Below are positions 10,001-19,000 of a stretch of 20,904 nt of DNA, one piece after another. The translations under genes and the position numbers were made by a program. Location: positions 1 through 20,904 of the forward strand of contig JAIPMN010035964.1 in the NCBI GenBank assembly GCA_020650975.1, given 5' to 3'. How positions within the stretch are numbered: position 1 is the stretch's first letter; each line of letters begins with the position of its first letter. This DNA comes from Apostichopus californicus (lineage: Eukaryota > Echinodermata > Holothuroidea > Aspidochirotida > Stichopodidae). The notes beneath the pieces are model-generated. The model worked only from the letters and a program-made list of their open reading frames with translations, searched no databases and had not been told where the DNA came from.

Positions 10001-13000
10001 TGGCCACGAGGTCCCTCTGAATGGAATTTGCATCTTCTTTTTGAAAACCTCACCCCAGAAGGTTCTCACCAGTGACAATATCAGTAAGGTATGTCTCTAT
10101 GAACTCAAGAACAGAATGTTGTAAGGGTTCAGGAAGTCTTTCTGGTCAAATTTCAGTGAAGAATGTAGAGGCTGTGTTTGGTTTGCAACATCACATGACC
10201 TGTAATCCAAAGGCTATGGTAAATGGCAAATGATAATACATATGGTAATTGTTACTTTGGTCAGAAAGGTAAATCTTTTCAGAGCAGATATCAATTCTTC
10301 CCAATTAAGAGCAACTTTTTTTGCATTCTGTTAACAGTTTTGCGACTTACCAAGTATAAAATATAGTTTGAAATAAGATCGTTACAATTGATCAAACTAG
10401 ACAGTCCTCTCAGACTTTTTCTACCAAGCCAAAGTTGATGAATGAGTGATCATTTAATTCGTATCCATTTATCAACATTTCATCGTCCAGACACTTTTTT
10501 TTTTCACACTAGTTTTAAACAAAAGTGTAAGGCAACTTGGAATACTGCAAAAGTTTTCTCTTATACTTCATTATGAAATGAAAATTGACTTGTCAAGCTA
10601 TTGATCAACATTGTAGATGGCATTTTTGTAAAAAAAACGGTTGTCATTGATCATGAAATGATTATAATAATAATAATAAAATAGTACTTATATAGCGCGT
10701 TCATCAGCAACGCTGCTCGAAGCACTTTACGGGAATTGAAGCAACTAATATACAGGAAACATTTAAAATACAGGAAACATTCAAAAGCAAAAATATCGCC
10801 TAAAAGGTATATCGCCTAAAGGGTTATTATCAGCTGATGGCACCCTGCAGGTAAGAAGAAATGTTGTCTTCTAATAGAATAGTTGTTATTGGCCTTATTC
10901 ACATTTGAGAATGCAAGGAGGATTAGGATCCTGTTTTCCCCCAGTAGGTAGTTAAGCTGATCATGATTGCAGGGTCTGATCCACAGTTTGCGAGCGTTCA
11001 CACTACGGTCTTGATCCTCCTTGCGTTCACATTTGTGAACAAGGCTAGAATTGTTGACTGTGGAAATTAATGGATCCAAAGGGTAGCACACTAGATGCTA
11101 TTGTCTTTGTACTCTCGACTTTATGAAAAAAATGTGGAAGCTTCAAATCTTTTGGAAATTTGATGGAAATATGAGCGTTGTCAAAATTTGGGAACTATGG
11201 ATGGGTATATGGCCTCATTATAGCGGGATAAGTTTGACAGTGAAATATCTCTCTTGACCTTCAGGAAGTGATCCTTTCCCGATTAGACGCAACCGAGAAC
11301 GGCATCCTGCAGGCCGTGGAGCAGTACCTCAACGGTATCATGATTCCGTTTCTGAAGAGAAACAACAACTACTGGGGGGAACTCAGTGGTAAAGCTCACG
11401 ACCAGACGAGGGAAGACTTTCTGAATAATCTTGAATCGTTCGTGGCCATCTTAGGGAGCGCCCAAGAGTCTCTCGGTGAGAGGGTAGAGCTGAAAAAGTG
11501 TGACTCTTACGATTTATCTAAACTCCACAAAGCTGCAGATTACCAGGCAGTGGCTAATAGTACCCAGGATCTGGAGACTATTGAAGCTATCATGGCTGTG
11601 TGGATCAAACAGATTGAACAGGTAAGAGTTGATGATGTAATGAAGATGAATGAACTAATAGGGGATGGGGATGGTGGGGGGAATGGTGGGGGGTGTATGG
11701 GTAAGGTGAAGAGAGCAAATGACCTGCAGAGGAAAACAAAAAGCTCTGATCCTGGGCTTATTAAACCATTCTATAGAATGCTTTATGTCAAAGATGGAAT
11801 TAATTTAATATTACTGTTGGGTGTCATCAAAGTGTTGGATATTAGTCAATATATCCATCATGTGCTATTTCAAAGGATTTCTTCGTTAGCCAAAAGTAAT
11901 TTTTGTTGTTGTTTCATTTGGGTAGGTTCTTGCGGAGAGTGAACAGATGAGGAAAGAAGCTGACAACATTGGCCCAAGAGCAGAGTTAGATCATTGGAAG
12001 AGACGGATGGCAAGGTTCAACTATTTATTGCAACAGCTGAAGGGACCTAACATCAAAGCTGTACTCTTTGTGCTACAAGCTGCAAAATCAAAAACTTTAA
12101 AGGTAAAGGAAATTTTTTTGAATTTTTCCCACATACAGTATGAGTCCTGAGAATAGGGTTAATCAAAGGCAATTTACCTTGTGATTTAGATCTACCTCGA
12201 ATTATATTGAATTTTTACCTTTTTTTTAACGTGTCTTTCTTCTTCATTCTTCTACAATCAGACATGGATGGACCTTGATCGTCGAATCACTGATTATGCA
12301 AATGAGGCCAAAGACAATGTCAAATTTCTCTACACCTTGGAGAAGTTTTGTGATCCTCTTTACAACAGTGACCCGGTAAGTTTTTCAGTTTTGGGTGATT
12401 ATTAAAGTCTTCTTTTCTGGGTTGGCATGGGTGCTTGAAAGATTCAATATAACTCTGAAAAATTTCTCTCTTAGTTTCATTGCAGATTGGACTTTGCTCA
12501 AGTATTGAATGTAGAAGCAAATATAAAATTATTGAATACTTTCTATGTTTTTTTCTTTTAGGTGGGGATGGTGGAGACGATCCCTGGTCTGATCAACGCC
12601 ATCCGTATGATTCACAGCATCTCAAGGTTTTATAACACCTCAGAGCGGATGACTTCGCTGTTTGTAAAGGTAAAGAAATTTACGTAATGTTCTCATGTAT
12701 TTCTTGTGTAAAAGGAAAGCAGTACTTTGCAAAGATTGTTCATTCTTTGAGATATAAACTACAGTATCAACATTTAATAAATATTTTGTCTTTGTATAAG
12801 TTTACCTCTGTAGCTCATTTTCATGTGCCTTTTACATATCCCAAAGTGAGAAATTTTAACTAAAATTTGACTAAAAACTAAAAGAATGACTATAGAGAGA
12901 GTTTTGGAGGTATAATTCTTGAAGAGGTTTTTTAAATGTCAAAGAATTTTATTCCAGTATACAAACCAATGATTTCTGCATCAAAGACTAATTGATAAGT

Positions 13001-16000
13001 ATTTTCAACTTCTTTGAATTGTAAAATATAAAATTGAAGTTTATTATTCATGTGCCTTTACTTTATCCTAAATGCTACCAATTTTAAGATAAATTTACAC
13101 CACTTACTTTTGACCATATGAAATGAACATATGGATTTGGTGTGATTGTTACAATACAAATTTACCTGACTCCAAATCTTGTAATTCCAGGTCACGAACC
13201 AAATGATTACTGCATGTAAGGCTCACATCTCATGCAACGGACTTTACAGCATCTGGGAACAGCCGACCGAGGAACTCATCCCTAAACTGAAAGCCTGTAT
13301 CAAGCTCAACCATGAGTACCAACATCACTTTCAAAAGACTAAACAGAAACTGGAGAGCACCCCTTCCGAGAGGCAGTTTGAATTCTCAGAGATGTACATC
13401 TTTGGAAAGTTTGATACCTTCGAAAGAAGGCTGACCAAGATCATTGAAATGTTCAGCACCATCGAAATGTTCTCCAGTTTGTCGGACTCAAAGATTGAAG
13501 GTAACACTAGAAGCTTGACCCCTTCGATTCGTTTGGGTATTTCGTATTTTGTCTTTATATGGTTTGCTGGATGAGAAAGAAGTAATCCATCTCCAAATAT
13601 TGCATTTGAGCTAAATACGAAAAACAAAATGAAACAGGAAAGTGGTTGTAAAGTATTGTGTTTCAGTGACAAGATGAAATCAAATGCAAAATACTAACAA
13701 TTCTTTTGCGAAAAATAAAATCTTAATCAAAATATGCATGAAACAAACAAATAGACCACAAGGGTACATGATACGTTCAACTTTTTTTTTTCGAAAGGCT
13801 GCTTAAGGAATCGTTTTTATAGGAAAATAGGAAAAGTTTTATAGGAAAAGAGAGAACAAAAATCTTACGCACAAGAAAACTTAGATTAAATTGAGCTCTG
13901 TTCCGGTTTCTTGAGACTGATGTGATAACATAAAAAAAAACAAGTTTCAAAACTATCTGCAGTACTTCCTAATTTTCACCCATGGTAACATAAAAAAAAA
14001 AAAGTTTTCAAAACTATCTGCAGTTCTTCCTAATTTCCACCCATTTCATTTTAAAATCTGTTCAATCTATTAGCAAATTTTAGTTTAATTTTATAGATTT
14101 TAGTCAACTTTGTATCTCTCATCAGAAGAAGTGTCTTAGAGAACCATAACCCTTTTTATTATTTTTGGATATAATATCATAAAAACTTGCTGTCTTCTTA
14201 ACCAATAGGCATGGAGCTAATGGCCAACAGATTCAGTGTTATTTACACCTCAATGAAGAAGAAACCTTATAACCCTCTAGATCAGAGAAAAGCAGACTTT
14301 GATGATGATTTTGCAGAATTCAAACGGCAGGTTCAAGAACTTCAGGTGAAATACTCTTATTTCCTTATTGTCTATTTTATATTGTGTACTTACAGTATCA
14401 TGGCATAACATTAAAATATTGTCATAAGGCATTTCCATTGAAGGTTGTTTTTGAAAGTAAAACAAAATTTTGTGGTAAATTTTATTTTTTATTCTAATTC
14501 TTTTCAAATCTATAAATATCTAAAATGTGATATAATGACCGAGGCAAAATGAATTTTGAAAGTTTAGGCATTAATTCTTATCAGTCTAAACACTCTCAGC
14601 CAATCTGTTTTGAAATACTTGTTTACAATGCAGAATCAAATTAAGAGTTTCATGGACAATTTGTTTGATGGTATCCACTCAACTTCAAGAGCCTTTCAAG
14701 TCATCAGAAAGTTTGACCGGTAAGTTATATTCACTCATGTGTTTGTTGTAGACATGTTGAAATCTGTCATTATGTATTATATTCATTTGTGTGTTCTTCA
14801 CAGACATGTTGAAGTCTGTCAGTATGTGTTGTATTGGTTCATGTATTCTTCGAAGACATGTTGAAGTCTGTCATTATGTATTATATTCATTTGTATATTC
14901 TTCACAGACATGTTGAAGTCTGTCAGTATGTGTCTTAGTCATTCAATGACTTGTTGAAGTCTGTCATTATATGTTGTATTCATTCTTGAATTCTTCACAG
15001 ACATGTTGAAATCTGTCAGTATGTGTTATATTCGTTCATGTATTCTTCACAGACATGTTGAAATCTGTCAGTATGTGTTATATTCGTTCATGTATTCTTC
15101 ACAGACATGTTAAAAATCTGTCAGTATGTGTTGTATTTGTTCATGTATTCTTCAAAGACATGTTGAAATCTGTCAGTATGTGTTATATTCGTTCATGTAT
15201 TCTTCACAGACATGTTGCAGACTGTCAGTATGTGTTGTATTCGCTCATGTATTCTTCACAGATATGTTGAAATCTGTCCGTATGTGTTATATTTGTTCAT
15301 GTATTCTTCACAGACATGTTGAAATCTGTCAGTATGTGTTGTATTCGTTCATGTATTCTTCACAGACATGTTAAAATCTGTCAGTATGTGTTATATTCTT
15401 TCATGTATTCTTCACAGACATGTTAAAAATCTGTCAGTATGTGTTGTATTCATTCTTGAATTCTTCACAGACATGTTGAAATCTGTCAGTATGTATTATA
15501 TTCGTCCATGTATTCTTCACAGACGTGTTGAAATCTGTGAGTATGTGTTGTATTCGTTCATGTATTCTTCACAGACATTTTTCAGTCTGTCAATATTTTA
15601 TTCGTTCATGTATTCTTCACAGACATGTTGGAATCTGTCAGTATGTGTTATATTCGTTCATGTATTCTTCAAAGACATGTTGAAATCTGTCAGTATGTGT
15701 TATATTCATTCATGTATTCTTCAAAGACATGTTAAAATCTGTCAGTATGTGTTGTATTCGTTCATGTATTCTTCAAAGACATGTTGAAATATGTCAGTAT
15801 GTGTTATATTCGTTCATGTATTCTTCACAGACATGTTGAAATCTGTCAGTATGTGTTGTGTTCGTTCATGTATTCTTCACAGACATGTTGAAATCTGTCA
15901 GTATGTGTTATATTCGTTCATGTATTCTTCACAGACATGTTGAAATCTGTCAGTATGTGTTGTATTCGTTCATGTATTCTTCACAGATATGTTGAAGTCT

Positions 16001-19000
16001 GTCAGTATGTGTTATATTCGTTCATGTATTCTTCAAAGACATGTTGAAATCTGTCAGTATGTGTTGTGTTCGTTCATGTATTCTTCCCAGATGTGTTGAA
16101 ATCTGTCAGTATGTTTTCTTTCTCCCTATTTGACAATGAATATATTTTCTTTCTTCAATGTCATGTGCAAGTATGTCACATATCGTGCAACACTGAAACG
16201 GTCAGTAATTTTATTTATTTCTTCGTAGTCTTGGTCTCCCAGCTCTGAATGTGGCTGAGAAGTACAACACCATTCTGCAGAGGTTTGGCAGGGAAATTGA
16301 AAACACCGCCAAGAATTATCAGCGGAACAAGAACGACCCTCCGATCGCCAGAGACCTGCCGCCAATATCCGGCAAGATCACCTGGGCTCGACAGATGTTT
16401 CGTAGAATCTCGGAACCGATGGAAGAATTTCAGCAACGGCCGAAGTTACTCACGTCCAACGAGGGCAAGAAAATAATCAGAAACTACAATAAATTGGCCA
16501 AAGTATTAATGGAATTTGAAGTTTTGTACCATCGAGCTTGGTTACGGCAGGTGAGAAGGAGGCATGAGGGTTGTTTGGTTAGACCATGTATAGGACACTC
16601 ACAAAGACACGCTAGAAAGTATTTAATAAGATTATTAATGAGACGATTTATGGTGGATTGGTGGTAATGTAATGCAATCGTATTGCGTCATCTTTGTGTT
16701 AATTATATGCAACTAACTTGATATATATAGATATTTTTTCCAACTAAGATTTTTTTTTTTTAAGAAGATTTGAAGGCCATAAATGAATTTGCCTCAACTT
16801 TCCAATCATAGTTCTGATTGTGTTTTTTCTTTTAGGTAAATTTGTTGCATGATCCAAATCATTTTTTTTTCTGATTTGTTATTAATTTAGAATAATAAAT
16901 TATAAAGCGATTATAATATTATATTTATCCTGCTCTTATTGGCAATATCAACAAATGAGAAGGATAAATCACATAACATAGCATGGTATAATTTTCCACT
17001 TTTCTTTTCTCATCGATGTTTTAAGGTGGATGCTGTAAAATCAGGTCTACATGCTTCACTGCTGGTAGAACACCCTGAAACCAAGGAACTCTATGTGAAC
17101 TTTGACCCCCAAATCTTGACCTTGATGAGAGAAACCGAATGCATGTCAAGACTGGGTCTGGAGATCCCGACAGCTGCCATCAAACTACGCCAGAAGCAAG
17201 GTGTATTTAAGGAACATTACAACAGCCTAAAGGTATGTGAGAGAGGTGAAATGCTTGTAAAATTGATGCGTGCCTGGATGGGAATATATCAATATTCACG
17301 TTGTTGTGTATTGTGGCACCAATAGTGTCACAGTTTGCGGAAACGTTTAAATGCAATATATGTTGGAAAATGCGTTTGCATGAATAAAAGAACTAATTTC
17401 TTTTCCCTATATATTGTTTACAAAACGAGACATTTCCTATGGATGTTTGCGAGTCAAGATGTGGATAATTGCATTGATTTTGGCGTTGATCCATCGAGTG
17501 GAATTATTCAAATATATTCTAATTCTATATTCTAATTTTGTTTTCTCTTATTTTTAGTCTAATTATTAATTTGAAATTTTTTATTGATGGTTAGAGCAAA
17601 ATTAGTCTTGATATGATCAACTGAACATTTTCACTGGTACTTGGTTTGCAACCTACTGTTTGATTTGTGGCAGAACACTTCTCTTAATCATGTCATTTAA
17701 AATATAATTAATATCATAATATATTAACATATTATCTTGTACTGCATGAGACACAGGCTAGTAATTGATATACTGATTTCAGAATAAAACACAATTATTA
17801 TACTCTTTCATTTGTTAATGGTTTGTCCTCGGTGCTGGTTTGCTCCCCATCCCCCCCCCCCCCACTAACCCTTGCCCGCCATAGTTTGGTTGCTTAATTT
17901 AGACAGAGGGAATAAGAATTTCTGGAAATTTTTTCAGGAGAATAAATCTACATATCTCCAACACTTACAACAGGTGATGCTGAAGGAGAACAAACGTGTG
18001 CGAGGTTTGATTCAACCTGCTTTCGAGCCCCTGTTGGTGCCCCACATTAACAAACTAGACAATGTTATGGACCCTGGATTAACAATGCTCACCTGGACGA
18101 GCATCAACATTGAAATCTATACAGCTGGCGTACATGAAGCATTAGGTATGTATGACTATGTAAATCTACGTAAATCTATCTTATTTAAAGAGAAAGATAA
18201 TATGATGGTAGAAAATTTGTATTGTTCCAATCTTTGGCTTTTGTTTTTTTTGTTGGGGGGGGGGGTCTTTTTTGTCTTTTTGGGGGAATGTCTTCCAAAT
18301 GGGTAATCCATAATGGATAATCTTAAATATTTGTTGAAATAAATTTCTTACTGAATTTCTTGTTTATTCATGGTTGTAATGAAGGGGAAAAAATGTGACA
18401 AATACTAACCTTACAGTCTATTTTGGTATAACTGGTTGTGATTACTTTGGCATTGAGTAAACAGATGAATATTTGAACCTTAGTTAAGATTGTTTGAAAG
18501 GCATTTAGCAATGCTGGATGATGTAAACTTAATCTTGAGAGTGCTGGCCACCCTGTTAAGCAGATTTACTGTAATAGATGACCTTTGATCTACAGTCTTC
18601 AGTATTATCAGCAATATGCTATAAAGTTAAAGAATGGTCACCCATTTGCAAACTTTAACAAGCATTTATACAGCCACTCCTGTGGCATCTTACATTCAAA
18701 TTCAACACTTCCCATTGCCTGGGAATGATTTTGAGGACATAAATTCCTTACCAAAACTATTTTTGAGAACTGTAAGCAAATGTCAGTATCATAACATTTG
18801 GAGGCAATGTTCATTACTTTTAACTATTTTTGTGTGTACTTCACATAGCAAAATACAAACTAGCAGATTCTTGTATGGACGTTTGATGTCTTAACATCTG
18901 GACATAGTCTTGTCATCCCAGTTGATGGTATTTTCTTTGCTTAATTATTATTAAAATAAAATAAAACTGTTAGCAAACTGCTTATCCACTAGAGAGCCTG

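Larger units (their letters stand above)
10089..11264 (+). other. Intron 5
   Basis: 1,176 bp, from GTATGT to gaccttcag. Its middle is occupied by repeats: an ATT-tailed retroposon end (10661-10735), two short tandem duplications (10750-10824) and an inverted repeat (10891-11046). The flanks are plain AT-rich DNA. Confidence 0.75.

Noticed and set aside
11622..11942. Reading through intron 6 as coding
   Set aside because: The frame is open, but the Gly-rich translation is not conserved, the length is not a multiple of three, and the VLAESEQ to GPRAELDHW block needs the splice.
13331..13672. 113-residue minus-strand ORF
   Set aside because: It is mostly antisense to coding exon 10 and runs on into intron 10; no similarity seen.
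15055..15787. Several long + strand ORFs with repeating peptide ([16 protein letters not shown] type)
   Set aside because: They are translations of the 52-bp minisatellite in different frames. The unit is not a multiple of three and lies in an intron.
16126..16436. Minus-strand ORFs over exon 13
   Set aside because: Antisense shadows of conserved dynein coding sequence.
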